A DNA stretch of 46,771 nt from Photobacterium sp. Ph5 (GTDB lineage Bacteria > Pseudomonadota > Gammaproteobacteria > Enterobacterales > Vibrionaceae). The translations under genes and the position numbers were made by a program. The notes under the pieces were generated by a model. That model worked only from the letters and a program-made list of their open reading frames with translations. It made no database searches and was not told the DNA's origin. The stretch spans positions 1 to 46,771 of the forward strand of contig NZ_JADQAQ010000039.1 in the NCBI RefSeq assembly GCF_022129445.1. Direction: 5' to 3'. The stretch's first letter is position 1. Every line of letters begins with the position of its first letter. This document shows positions 16,576 through 25,377 of this stretch, piece after piece.

Positions 16576-17643
16576 ATGAAAAAGAATTTAATTTGTTTAG
16601 GTATGCTAGTTGCTGGTTTAAGTTTTCAATCATCCGCTTTTGCTCAAGGTACAGAGTTACCGAATATAAAAATATTAGCTACTGGTGGTACGATTGCAGG
16701 TGCAGGGCAATCTACGACAGGTAGCGCTTATACGTCAGGGCAAGTCGGTATTGACGCTCTTATTAATGCAGTACCTGAAATGACAAAAATAGCAGATATC
16801 AGTGGAGAGCAAGTCGCGAACATTGGTTCACAAGACATGAACGATCAGGTATGGCTGACACTAGCTAAGCGCGTGAATGCACTCTTAGCGAAAGACGATG
16901 TTGATGGTATTGTTATTACACATGGTACTGATACCATGGAAGAAACGGCTTATTTCTTAAACTTAACTGTGAAGAGTGATAAGCCGGTAGTATTAGTGGG
17001 GGCAATGCGCCCATCAACTGCCATGAGTGCAGATGGACCAGTTAATTTATATAACGCAGTGATCACCGCTGCTGATAGTGATTCTAAAGGTCGCGGTGTT
17101 TTAATGGCAATGAATGATGTAATTCTGGATGCGCGTGATGTCACTAAGACCAGTACGACAGCTGTCGATACATTTAAATCACCTAATTTTGGTGAGTTAG
17201 GCTATATCCATAATGGCGATGCTGTGTATCAACGTAGTCCTGAGCGTCATAATACCAAAGATTCTAAGTTTGATATTTCGAAAGTAGACACTTTGCCTAA
17301 AGTTGGGATTGTTTATAACTATTCCAATGCTTCTGATTTACCAGTTAAAGCGCTAATAGACGCTAAATTTGATGGTATTGTGAGTGCCGGTGTTGGTAAT
17401 GGCAATATCTATAAAGGTATTTTTGAACAACTCGCAAAAGCAAGTAAAGACGGAATCATGGTCGTCCGTAGCTCTCGTGTACCTACTGGTGCGACAACAC
17501 TGGCAGCAGAGGTGGATGATAGCAAGTATGGTTTTGTTGCATCTGGAACCTTAAATCCTCAAAAAGCGCGTATATTACTAATGTTGTCGTTAACACAAAC
17601 ACACGATTACCGCGAAGTACAAAAGATGTTTCAGTATTACTAA
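16576..17643 (+). CDS. ansB: L-asparaginase II (periplasmic)
   Basis: A 355-residue type II asparaginase that hydrolyses L-asparagine to aspartate and ammonia in the periplasm. A signal peptide is cleaved after SSAFA. The first catalytic threonine is in ATGGTIAG (T39), and the second triad is in THGTDTMEET. GAMRPSTAMSADGPVNLYNA and VASGTLNPQKARILL are near-identical to the E. coli enzyme. Both cysteines that form the single disulfide of E. coli AnsB are absent: the first region reads AKDDVDG and the second TVKSDKP. The 3' hairpin is shared with the convergent ScsC-like gene. Confidence 0.96.
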   Translation: MKKNLICLGMLVAGLSFQSSAFAQGTELPNIKILATGGTIAGAGQSTTGSAYTSGQVGIDALINAVPEMTKIADISGEQVANIGSQDMNDQVWLTLAKRVNALLAKDDVDGIVITHGTDTMEETAYFLNLTVKSDKPVVLVGAMRPSTAMSADGPVNLYNAVITAADSDSKGRGVLMAMNDVILDARDVTKTSTTAVDTFKSPNFGELGYIHNGDAVYQRSPERHNTKDSKFDISKVDTLPKVGIVYNYSNASDLPVKALIDAKFDGIVSAGVGNGNIYKGIFEQLAKASKDGIMVVRSSRVPTGATTLAAEVDDSKYGFVASGTLNPQKARILLMLSLTQTHDYREVQKMFQYY

Positions 17644-17682
17644 ACTCTTTGTTTGAATTTTGTATATAAAAATTTAGATAGT

Positions 17683-17708
17683 AAAAAGCCAGTCTTCCTG
17701 ACTGGCTT
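17683..17708 (-). terminator. Terminator of the ScsC-like gene (shared with ansB)
   Basis: AAGCCAGTC and GACTGGCTT form a 9-bp stem with a 5-nt loop, followed by five Ts on the minus strand. The plus-strand side has only a short T run. Confidence 0.8.
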
Positions 17709-17733
17709 GATACTCGCTTAATAACGTACTGAA

Positions 17734-18513
17734 TTATTTAGCGTTACTTTTTACTGCCGCAATGGCATCTTTTAGACCCTGAGGATCATAGCCATTAATA
17801 ATGTGAACATTGTCTGTGGTTACATTGTCTGTAGGCATAACAATGAGTGCAGGTGTGCCTTGAAAACCTAATTGGCTAAATAGTTGGAAGTTGTCTTCAA
17901 AACTATTGTTAGCATCAAATTTACTGATATCAATTCCCAACTTAGCTGCAATATCATTAATATCTTGTTTGGTTAATTTTCCTTCATCTTTACCTGAGGC
18001 AAAGACAGCATTATGATATTTACTGTAAACATCACTGCCTTTATGAGCAAAAATCCAGTTACCCATATCTGCCGCATATTTTGATGCTTCCCAACGTGAG
18101 GCAAAGATTGGCGTTTCTTTGAAAATGAATTTCACATCAGGGTTTGCAGCTTCAAGTTGTTTCACGATAGGTGAAATCTTAGAGCAGAACATACATTGGT
18201 AATCAAAAAACTCAATAACGTTTACTTTTGCATCTTTAGGACCAACATATGGTGTTTTATCATTTTTAACAAGTTGATCAGCATATGTTACGACAGTTTG
18301 CTTGGCTGATTTCTCCTGTTTTTCCATTTGTTGTTTCTGCAGTGTTTCTGATGCTTTTACTAAAACTTCAGGATGCTCAATAATATATTGGCTTGCGATT
18401 TTCTCAATTTGTACTTTTTGCTCAGGGCTAAAATCTTTATTGTTTACTGCTGTTGTTTCATTACAACCAGCTAATAGTGCAGTAACCATAAGAGGAAGAA
18501 TTAGTTTTTTCAT
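17734..18513 (-). CDS. ScsC-like DsbA-fold thiol oxidoreductase, predicted lipoprotein
   Basis: A 259-residue periplasmic protein. Signal MKKLILPLMVTALLAGC carries a lipobox with C17. A charged N-terminal helical stalk (about 28-75: FSPEQKVQIEKIASQYIIEHPEVL...) matches the trimerisation region of ScsC-type disulfide isomerases. The DsbA-like domain follows with FDYQCMFC (C107, C110) and cis-Pro in GFQGTPALIV. ScsC proteins are reduced by ScsB and act as disulfide isomerases or copper binders. The gene is about 10 kb from scsB-scsD and alone. The lipid anchor is unusual for ScsC; cleavage as a plain signal peptide cannot be excluded. Confidence 0.82.
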   Translation of the reverse strand: MKKLILPLMVTALLAGCNETTAVNNKDFSPEQKVQIEKIASQYIIEHPEVLVKASETLQKQQMEKQEKSAKQTVVTYADQLVKNDKTPYVGPKDAKVNVIEFFDYQCMFCSKISPIVKQLEAANPDVKFIFKETPIFASRWEASKYAADMGNWIFAHKGSDVYSKYHNAVFASGKDEGKLTKQDINDIAAKLGIDISKFDANNSFEDNFQLFSQLGFQGTPALIVMPTDNVTTDNVHIINGYDPQGLKDAIAAVKSNAK

Positions 18514-18708
18514 GTTATCTCTATACGTTAGATAGCGTATTTATTATTTACAATTAGATGTTATTAATCATGAATGTAGCCTGAATCAAATTGTTAAATA
18601 TTATTCAGTTTATTCGTTTATACATAAATAAGAGTAACTGTTATTTATTAGTTATTTAATTGAATCATTAAAAAGTAAATCTTATATTTCATTTGAAATC
18701 GAATTCAT

Positions 18709-18724
18709 TGTGACATATTGCGCA
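18709..18724 (+). promoter_or_regulatory. Possible CRP-like site upstream of aphA
   Basis: TGTGA-catatt-GCGCA has a perfect left half-site and 3 of 5 matches in the right half, 57 bp before the aphA ATG. E. coli aphA is under CRP control. Weak call. Confidence 0.25.
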
Positions 18725-18781
18725 GTTTTATTGTTAACTAACCTTTAAATTGAGCGCATTTAATCAACAGGGATCTTATTT

Positions 18782-19501
18782 ATGAATAAAAAAGTAACAT
18801 TATTAGCCGTTAGCTCTTTATTTGCATTATCGACACTTTCTACTACGGCTTGCGCAGATCCTAAAGTTCCTGCTACTGATCCTGGTTACAGTACAGTTCA
18901 AATAATGGAAATGGGACAACCAAAAGATGTCCATTGGACTTCAGTAGAACAAATTGCTGAAAAGTTAAAAGGCAAACCACCAATGGCGGTCGGCTTTGAT
19001 ATTGATGACACTGTATTATTCAGCACGCCTGGTTTTTACCGTGGTCAGCAAGAATTTTCACCGAGTGCATTTTCATACCTACATGATCAGAAGTTCTGGG
19101 ATAAAATGAATTGTGAATGGGAAAAATTTAGTCTACCAAAACAAATAGGTAAAGAGTTGATTGCTATGCACCAACAACGTGGCGATCAAATTTACTTTAT
19201 TACAGGGCGTACACCATCAAGCTGTGAAATTACTACTCAATACTTAAAAGATGTATTTGGTATTAAAAATATGCATAAGGTGATATTTGCAGGTTCAAGC
19301 AAAACAGAGTTTACTAAAACACCATATATAAATAAAAATAATATTAAGCTGTATTATGGTGACTCTGATGGCGATATTATTGCTGCTCGTAAAGCAGGAG
19401 CTGAAGGTATTCGTATTATGCGCCCAGCTAATTCAAGTAATCGACCGATTGCCAAAAATGGTGTATTCGGTGAAGAAGTTGTAATGAACTCACAATACTA
19501 A
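18782..19501 (+). CDS. aphA: Class B acid phosphatase
   Basis: A 239-residue periplasmic HAD-superfamily phosphatase/phosphotransferase that removes phosphate from nucleotides and other organic phosphomonoesters. A signal peptide ends near TTACA. The nucleophile motif is GFDIDDTVLFS (D73, acid/base D75), the second motif is FITGRTPS, and the metal-binding motif is YYGDSDGDI. Length and sequence agree with E. coli AphA (237 residues). Followed by a modest hairpin at 19515-19541 shared with the convergent DUF3392 gene. Confidence 0.95.
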   Translation: MNKKVTLLAVSSLFALSTLSTTACADPKVPATDPGYSTVQIMEMGQPKDVHWTSVEQIAEKLKGKPPMAVGFDIDDTVLFSTPGFYRGQQEFSPSAFSYLHDQKFWDKMNCEWEKFSLPKQIGKELIAMHQQRGDQIYFITGRTPSSCEITTQYLKDVFGIKNMHKVIFAGSSKTEFTKTPYINKNNIKLYYGDSDGDIIAARKAGAEGIRIMRPANSSNRPIAKNGVFGEEVVMNSQY

Positions 19502-19514
19502 TAATTTTCATACA

Positions 19515-19541
19515 AAACAGCGACTATTATGGCCGCTGTTT
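19515..19541. terminator. Hairpin between aphA and DUF3392 gene
   Basis: AAACAGCG and CGCTGTTT pair around an 11-nt loop, overlapping the end of the convergent gene. The T-tract is short, so strength is uncertain. Confidence 0.5.
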
Positions 19542-19872
19542 ATACATGTTTATTCCGTTGTGCCCAACAGCCAATAAATATAAAAAATACAGTGATAACA
19601 CAAATTGATAAATAGTTAGGGATATTTAAAAGTTCACGATATACCCAAGGTGATAAATTTATAATTAAAAATCCGTAGCCAAAGGCATTGACGAAAATAA
19701 ACACAATAGTTCTAATAATAAAATTATACCGAGATAAGTGCCGACGTAAAAAACGATTAAAATCTCCACCGAAAACAACCAATAAACAAGCAACAATAGC
19801 GGTTGATATATCATCTAACCAAGGACGAATTTCGTGTCCTAAATCAGATAAAAGACGAACAATAAGATCCAT
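19540..19872 (-). CDS. DUF3392 membrane protein
   Basis: A 110-residue inner-membrane protein with three predicted helices (about 22-36, 53-75 and 86-103). The N-terminal LSDLGHEIRPWLDDISTAIVACLLV and FGGDFNRFLRRHL segments match DUF3392, a family I recall from Vibrio and related marine genera. Function is unknown. The gene ends inside the hairpin after aphA. Confidence 0.82.
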   Translation of the reverse strand: MDLIVRLLSDLGHEIRPWLDDISTAIVACLLVVFGGDFNRFLRRHLSRYNFIIRTIVFIFVNAFGYGFLIINLSPWVYRELLNIPNYLSICVITVFFIFIGCWAQRNKHV

Positions 19873-20116
19873 GTCTATTTGCTTTCCTACTAAACAATGA
19901 CATTTGAGAGTAATTCTCTTGATGATAAAAAACTAGGGTAGCGGTGCGAACTTGCAAAGAAGATCACGGCACAGAAATATATACCTAAGTCTTCTCAAGA
20001 TGCAGTATTCAAAACCTTGTCACGACGTTGAGTTCAACGGACTATTTACTATTGCTATATAACGATTTAACGCTCTCTATGATAAAATTGACGTAAGAAA
20101 AGCAGAGAGTAAGTAC

Positions 20117-20530
20117 ATGTTAGTTATTTCAAATTCAGTTCAACTTGCCGATTGGGAAATAGAACTTACCGCTATCCGAGCTCAAGGAGCTGGTGGTCAG
20201 AACGTCAACAAAGTTTCTAGTGCAATCCATTTACGGTTTGATATCAATCGTTCATCATTACCTGGTTTTTACAAAGAACGACTTTTAAAACTATCTGATA
20301 GCCGTATCACAAAAGATGGTGTCATTGTTATTAAAAGTCAACAGCATCGTACTCAAGAGATGAACCGTGACGAAGCGTTAGCACGGTTAAAATCGCTTAT
20401 TCAAGGTGTAATGACAACGCAAAAAGCGCGTAAAGCAACGCGCCCAACCAAAAACTCACAGGTACGCCGTGTGGATAAGAAAACCCAACGAGGAAAAACA
20501 AAAAATCTTAGGGGAAAAGTGAATTTTTAA
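20117..20530 (+). CDS. arfB: Alternative ribosome-rescue factor ArfB (peptidyl-tRNA hydrolase)
   Basis: A 137-residue RF1-like protein that releases peptides from ribosomes stalled without a stop codon. The catalytic GGQ lies in RAQGAGGQNVNKVSSA (residues 26-28), in the exact family context. A long basic C-terminal tail (Lys/Arg rich, about 105-137) would enter the empty mRNA channel, as known for E. coli ArfB/YaeJ (140 residues). Start MLVISNSVQL is preceded by agagagtaag. Monocistronic. Confidence 0.95.
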   Translation: MLVISNSVQLADWEIELTAIRAQGAGGQNVNKVSSAIHLRFDINRSSLPGFYKERLLKLSDSRITKDGVIVIKSQQHRTQEMNRDEALARLKSLIQGVMTTQKARKATRPTKNSQVRRVDKKTQRGKTKNLRGKVNF

Positions 20531-20660
20531 TCAATATTAATGTGACCTTTACAGCATAAGTTTCTGAAAAGCAGTGACATTATGATACGTAACCGAATAT
20601 CTTTGCTATCAATAGCGTTGTAAATTCTTTATTGCAGTTATTTAATATTGGGTGGCAGGG

Positions 20661-21110
20661 ATGTTCGAGAAAAAAACACTTCAACTTTTACAATTGTTTT
20701 ATCGTGAAACAGAGCGTGTACGTTTATTCGGTTTAGCCGAGCTCCCGCCATTAGCTATTGAACAGCAACAACAAATGAATTTATGGCTAGAAACCAAACG
20801 TAATTTTGAACGCAATGAAATTGTCGATCAGGTGTGGATAAAAAGCTGTAGTGCTGGGTATATAACAGAGTTAAGACTGCATGATGATGGCACTCTTGAT
20901 GAATATACACTATTTAATCGTCTACACACCACTGGCTATTGGGAACTCGTCGATGGTGTGATAGAAATTGAAATTAAAAAAGCAGAAAATATTTATCGCT
21001 TCGCTGTGTTTGCTAATCGCCACGTTAATATCCATTCTGCCATTGAGTACAAAAATGGCGAGCTGCATTCATACCTAAAATTGGCTCAAACACGACCTAT
21101 AAAATTCTAA
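20661..21110 (+). CDS. Hypothetical protein
   Basis: A roughly 149-residue soluble protein. ATG at 20661 follows ggtggcaggg; an in-frame GTG at 20652 is the alternative. The N-terminal half is helical (LLQLFYRETERVRLFGLAELPP), and the C-terminal half has alternating strands (GYITELRLHDDGTLDEYTLF, then GYWELVDGVIEIEIKK). There is no signal peptide or membrane segment. I do not recognise the family. It lies in the same direction as the aspartoacylase, 91 bp away, and may be co-transcribed. Confidence 0.7.
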   Translation: MFEKKTLQLLQLFYRETERVRLFGLAELPPLAIEQQQQMNLWLETKRNFERNEIVDQVWIKSCSAGYITELRLHDDGTLDEYTLFNRLHTTGYWELVDGVIEIEIKKAENIYRFAVFANRHVNIHSAIEYKNGELHSYLKLAQTRPIKF

Positions 21111-21201
21111 TCTATAGCTTTTTGGTTGATAAAATAAACTGGTATCGACGTATATTATCAGTACACTGGATGTAAGAGTTTGGATATTAGGAAGGTCAAG
21201 G

Positions 21202-22089
21202 ATGAGTAAGATAAATAAAGTTGCAGTTGTTGGTGGTACTCACGGTAATGAATTTAGTGGTATTTACTTACTCAAAAAGTGGCAAATTGATCCCCAGCAA
21301 TTAGCACGTGAGAGCTTTTCTGTTGATACTGTATTTGCAAACCCAAAAGCATATGGTGAAAACAAGCGATATGTTGATCATGATCTAAACCGTCAATTTG
21401 GTATTGATGATCTCGCAAATAGTGAACGGACGAGTTATGAACAAACGCGCGCTAAAGTAATAAATCAGCAAATTGGGCCCAAAGGAAGCGCAAAGAGTGA
21501 TTTTATCATCGACTTGCATAATACCACCAGTAACATGGGTCCTTCGTTAATTTTATTACAGTCAGATCTATTTAATCGCCGATTAGGGGCTTATGTAAAG
21601 TTAAAAATGCCAAAAGCAGTGGTGGTATTTGAAGATCATACTTCTGTTGATGAACATTTATTTCTTTGCTCAATTGCTAAACAAGGTGTGATCATTGAAA
21701 TAGGGCCGCAACCACAATCGGTTATACGTCAAGATGTATTAGATTGGATGGAAGCGATGACAAAACATATTTTGGATTTCGTTCATTTAAATAACACCAA
21801 TGAAGTGCCTGAACTGCCAGCAAATTATGACGCTTACCGTTATGAAGAAACCCTTAAGCTTCCAGAAGATGAACAGGGTGAGCGAATTGGCATGGTTCAT
21901 CAATCGGTTCAAGATAATGACTTTGAACCGCTGCGCTCTGGCGATCCTATTTTCACCTTGTTCGATGGCACAGAGATTTTCTGGGAAGGGGATTATGAAG
22001 CGTACCCTCACTTTATTAATGAAGCCGCTTATTATGATAATAATCTTGCGATGTCATTAGGCAAGAAGATTGTGGTATCAACAAACTAG
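21202..22089 (+). CDS. Aspartoacylase / AstE-AspA family zinc deacylase
   Basis: A 295-residue zinc carboxypeptidase-like deacylase. Metal ligands are H14 and E17 (GGTHGNEFSG) and H106 (DLHNTTSNMG). Substrate-binding DLNRQF (61-66) and catalytic E166 (IIEIGPQPQ) are present. The overall pattern follows aspartoacylase (N-acetylaspartate to aspartate plus acetate) more than AstE, because VDHDLNR and DLHNTTSNMG are in the vertebrate-like form. The substrate in bacteria is not proven; other N-acylated amino acids are possible. Ends in a strong terminator. Confidence 0.9.
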   Translation: MSKINKVAVVGGTHGNEFSGIYLLKKWQIDPQQLARESFSVDTVFANPKAYGENKRYVDHDLNRQFGIDDLANSERTSYEQTRAKVINQQIGPKGSAKSDFIIDLHNTTSNMGPSLILLQSDLFNRRLGAYVKLKMPKAVVVFEDHTSVDEHLFLCSIAKQGVIIEIGPQPQSVIRQDVLDWMEAMTKHILDFVHLNNTNEVPELPANYDAYRYEETLKLPEDEQGERIGMVHQSVQDNDFEPLRSGDPIFTLFDGTEIFWEGDYEAYPHFINEAAYYDNNLAMSLGKKIVVSTN

Positions 22090-22122
22090 TACTTAGCCCA
22101 TATCCTAAGTGATCAAATACTT

Positions 22123-22161
22123 GCCCGTAACAGACGCATATCGTTCTGTTACGGGCTTTTT
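22123..22161 (+). terminator. Aspartoacylase terminator
   Basis: gcccgtaacaga pairs perfectly over 12 bp with tctgttacgggc around a 10-nt loop, followed by TTTTTAG. It lies between convergent genes, with the T-tract on the plus strand. Confidence 0.92.
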
Positions 22162-22179
22162 AGTTGTTACTATTATTCT

Positions 22180-22932
22180 TTAATGGGTTGTTTTCATGAC
22201 CACAATAGGGGTGTGATCAACCATAATGATATGTGAATCAACATTAAATACCGCAGAAATAAGCTCACTCGTTACTGTAGTTTTAGGCGAGCCATAGTCG
22301 AATAATTTGCCGTTATGTAGTACCGCAATATGGTCGGCATATTGAAGTGCCAAGTTAAGATCGTGGATCACCATAATTACACATGCCCCCGTGCGTTTAG
22401 TATAGGAGCGAACATAATTGAGTAATCGCAATTGGTTTTGCATATCAAGTGCTGATGTCGGCTCATCTAACAGTAATACTTTAGGTGCGTTTATTAGCGC
22501 TTGAGCAAGCCCTACCATTTGGCTTTCACCGCCAGAGAGCGCAAAGCATTGTTTATTAGCGAGATGTAAAATCCCCATATCTTTTAATAAGAATAACCCT
22601 TGCTCTGCACTTTCTTTTTTCGCGATCAAAGACGTTGAGTGAATGTTCATTGTCGTGATCAATAACTCAAGTACCGTGACGTTTGCGTGGATACGATGCT
22701 CTTGCGGTAAATAGCCAATATCTTTTAGCGACAGCGGTTGTTTAAGGTATCGAATTTGTTCGGGGTGTTGTTTAAGCAGTGCTGTCATTTGGCGTAAGAG
22801 TGTCGATTTACCTGCACCATTTTTCCCTATCAAGGCTACCATTTCGCCACAGTGGATAGTGGGCAGTGTTAAGTCTTTTAATACCGACTGTTTGCCAAAT
22901 GTCACTGTGATATTGTTGATATCAAGGCTCAT
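22180..22932 (-). CDS. ABC transporter ATPase, FecE/BtuD type
   Basis: A 250-residue ATPase of the iron-chelate/cobalamin importer class. Walker A is IGKNGAGKSTLL (about 35-46), signature LSGGESQ, Walker B VLLLDEPTSALD and H-loop MVIHDLN. It starts 1 bp after the permease stop, so translation is coupled. Together with the next two genes it forms a binding-protein, permease, ATPase operon in that order. Iron is the likely cargo because of the Fur box upstream. The exact siderophore cannot be told. Confidence 0.92.
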   Translation of the reverse strand: MSLDINNITVTFGKQSVLKDLTLPTIHCGEMVALIGKNGAGKSTLLRQMTALLKQHPEQIRYLKQPLSLKDIGYLPQEHRIHANVTVLELLITTMNIHSTSLIAKKESAEQGLFLLKDMGILHLANKQCFALSGGESQMVGLAQALINAPKVLLLDEPTSALDMQNQLRLLNYVRSYTKRTGACVIMVIHDLNLALQYADHIAVLHNGKLFDYGSPKTTVTSELISAVFNVDSHIIMVDHTPIVVMKTTH

Positions 22933-22933
22933 G

Positions 22934-23977
22934 CTAGCGTCCCCCTTGTTTAATCACAAGAAAGATAAAGAAAGGGATCCCAACAATAGACATTACAACT
23001 GTGAGAGGCAAAATGATCCCAGGCATAATTGCTTTACTCGCAATAGAGGCTAACTCTAGTAATACCGCTCCAACTAAAAATGATGCGGGTAAGAAGAAGC
23101 GTTGATCTTCACCTAAAACCATACGTGCAATGTGCGGCGCAACTAGACCTACAAACCCGACTGCGCCAACAAATGAAACCGAGATAGAAGTAATAATTGA
23201 GACTAGCACTAAGGTCTTCATACGTAGACGCTTGACGTTAATTCCCATCGATTCTGCACGTTCTTGTCCCATTTTTAATGAAGATAATCGCCAAGCATCT
23301 TTCATCATAATGATTAATACAATGGGTAACAAAATCAGTAAGAAAACAATTTTTCCCCAGCTACCGCGATCCAGTGAGCCCATTTGCCAGAAGACTAAAG
23401 TTTGCAATTGGGTTTCGCTGGCAATGTATTGCATCATGATCAGCAAACTGTCATAAGCAAACATAACGGCAACACCAAATAACATCACACCTTCAATTGA
23501 AATACGCTTTATCGACGAAATACCTGCGATCAATAACGTTGTTAATAAACACATAATGAAAGCCATTACAGCTATTTGATATTGCGCAGGGATAAAGGGT
23601 AGAGCAACAACATTAGTGATAACTAAAGAGGCCCCGAACCCAGCCGCAGCTGAAACGCCAAAGGTATAAGGATCAGCCAATGGGTTATGCAATGTTGTTT
23701 GCATTTGTGCACCCGCCAAGGCTAATGCTCCCCCAATAAAAGGGGCCATCAGTGACATTGGCATGCGTATATCCCACACAATCACTCGGCTAGCGATAGC
23801 GCTTTGGCTAGGTGAAAAAATTGCTTGTATCACTTGTGAAAAAGAGAGACCTTGTGAGCCAATAAGCACATCAACAATGACACATAACACACTTAAGATG
23901 GCAAGACTGATCAGTGCGATTTTTTTATTACGAGAACGAATATGATGGGTTCTCAATTCGACTGTAATGCTGTTCAC
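22934..23977 (-). CDS. ABC transporter permease, FecCD/BtuC type
   Basis: A 347-residue inner-membrane permease with about nine or ten helices. The FecCD signature segments RMPMSLMAPFIGGALALAGA and VGAVGFVGLVAPHIARMVLG (the ATPase-coupling loop) are clear. It starts with GTG overlapping the TGA of the binding-protein gene by 4 bp (GTGA). It would work as a homodimer because only one permease gene is present. Confidence 0.92.
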   Translation of the reverse strand: MNSITVELRTHHIRSRNKKIALISLAILSVLCVIVDVLIGSQGLSFSQVIQAIFSPSQSAIASRVIVWDIRMPMSLMAPFIGGALALAGAQMQTTLHNPLADPYTFGVSAAAGFGASLVITNVVALPFIPAQYQIAVMAFIMCLLTTLLIAGISSIKRISIEGVMLFGVAVMFAYDSLLIMMQYIASETQLQTLVFWQMGSLDRGSWGKIVFLLILLPIVLIIMMKDAWRLSSLKMGQERAESMGINVKRLRMKTLVLVSIITSISVSFVGAVGFVGLVAPHIARMVLGEDQRFFLPASFLVGAVLLELASIASKAIMPGIILPLTVVMSIVGIPFFIFLVIKQGGR

Positions 23978-25131
23978 AGGTCCATTGCCTTAAAGTTATT
24001 TTGCCCAAACAGACCACTAAGATGACGGTCACCGAATTTAAGGTTCATCTCTTCAAATGTCTTTTCTGGTTGTAGCTTTGAAAAAAGTGAAGGGTGTAAC
24101 CATTTTGCAAAATACTCAATCGCCACTAAGTTATAAGGCGAGTTATAAAATGGCATATAAATCGAATAAACATTCTTTTGTTGATACGCCGTTAATGCTT
24201 GTAACCATGGTCGATTCATCAAAGCGGTGGTCGCTTGTTTAATTGCGTCATGGTTAGGAGAGTAACCAAGAGGAATACCACTCGTTGCCTTACCGTCATT
24301 GGTGATCCAACCGGTGGTTTGCATAATATAAACATCAGGCTGTGAGGTAATGACGGTCTCTGGTGACATCTGCCCAGTTTCAGAACCATCAAGTGGTGCT
24401 ATCGCAATATTTTCAGCCTTAAGCATTGGGATGTAAGCGCCCATATTACCATTAGCAAAAGTACGGCAGCATGAATCACTGTAACCCGCAGCTCTTTCAA
24501 TAAACACTCGCGGAGTCGGTGTGTTTGGGTGTTGTGCAAGTGTATCTTTTATCGCATTCAAGTGACTTGTATAGTATTTGGCGAATGCATTGCCTTGTTC
24601 TGAACGGTTAACAGCATCAGCGATAACCTGTACTGATTTCACGGTGTTTTTTAGTGGCTTTTCACGGAAATCTACAGTTAATACTTTAATACCAGCATCA
24701 TTGAGCTTCTTCAATAAACCTTTATCTTGAGCCAATTTAAGATTTGATAGATCAACAATAAAAAGATCGGGCTTCGGTTTTAGATTAATAAAACGTTCAA
24801 CATCAAATTCTCCTGATTTAATAAGACCAATAGTCGGAACATTTTTTAGTGAGGGGTATTGCGCAATATAACTGGCATACATGCTAGGCGCTGAAACTCG
24901 CATATCATCTCTTGCTGCAACAAGGTGTTTTGCTGCCTCTTTTTGATAAATAATTTCTAGCAATGGAAAAATACGACTGGTTGAAAGTGCAATGTTTTGA
25001 GGTTGGTGATCAAAGGTAACATGTCTGCCTGCAACATCTGTTACTGTGACTGGATAGGTGTTTGCTAAGGCGGCATTGGAGACGGTTAAACCCACAGTAA
25101 GAGCAATCAATGTTTTTATAGGCGTTTTCAA
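23974..25131 (-). CDS. Periplasmic substrate-binding protein of iron-type ABC importer
   Basis: A 385-residue binding protein. A signal peptide is cleaved near AALAN. VTDVAGRHVTFDHQPQNIAL is the typical start of the class III (FecB/BtuF) fold. ERAAGYSDSCCRTFANGNMGAYI and PDVYIMQTTGW are conserved in iron-complex binding proteins of this class. The adjacent cysteines SCC may form a disulfide. First gene of the three-gene operon; a Fur box lies 31-49 bp upstream of its start. Cargo could be a siderophore or heme; siderophore is more likely, by inference. Confidence 0.9.
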   Translation of the reverse strand: MKTPIKTLIALTVGLTVSNAALANTYPVTVTDVAGRHVTFDHQPQNIALSTSRIFPLLEIIYQKEAAKHLVAARDDMRVSAPSMYASYIAQYPSLKNVPTIGLIKSGEFDVERFINLKPKPDLFIVDLSNLKLAQDKGLLKKLNDAGIKVLTVDFREKPLKNTVKSVQVIADAVNRSEQGNAFAKYYTSHLNAIKDTLAQHPNTPTPRVFIERAAGYSDSCCRTFANGNMGAYIPMLKAENIAIAPLDGSETGQMSPETVITSQPDVYIMQTTGWITNDGKATSGIPLGYSPNHDAIKQATTALMNRPWLQALTAYQQKNVYSIYMPFYNSPYNLVAIEYFAKWLHPSLFSKLQPEKTFEEMNLKFGDRHLSGLFGQNNFKAMDL

Positions 25132-25161
25132 AATGGTTATCCTTAAAAATTTTCGCCAAAT

Positions 25162-25180
25162 AATAATGATAATAATTATC
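25162..25180 (-). promoter_or_regulatory. Fur box controlling the iron ABC operon
   Basis: aataatgataataattatc agrees with the 19-bp consensus GATAATGATAATCATTATC at 17 of 19 positions and sits 31-49 bp upstream of the binding-protein ATG. It predicts repression of the operon by Fur when iron is plentiful. Confidence 0.85.
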
Positions 25181-25377
25181 GTTATAAATATATTTTAGTG
25201 AGAGATAAGGATCCATTACTGAAACGTAATGATATTAGTTATCGTTTTCTTTGTGAGTTGTTTATTTAGAAGGGAGATATCTGGTAAACATTTAGAGGGA
25301 GAAAAGAATCCAAGATAGTGGTTATTTTAGTGATAGAAATTGTTTCTTGGACTCTATATTGCTATTTAACCTTCTGA

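Noticed and set aside
21787..22060. Overlapping frames on both strands within the aspartoacylase gene
   Set aside because: Shadows of a conserved coding region.
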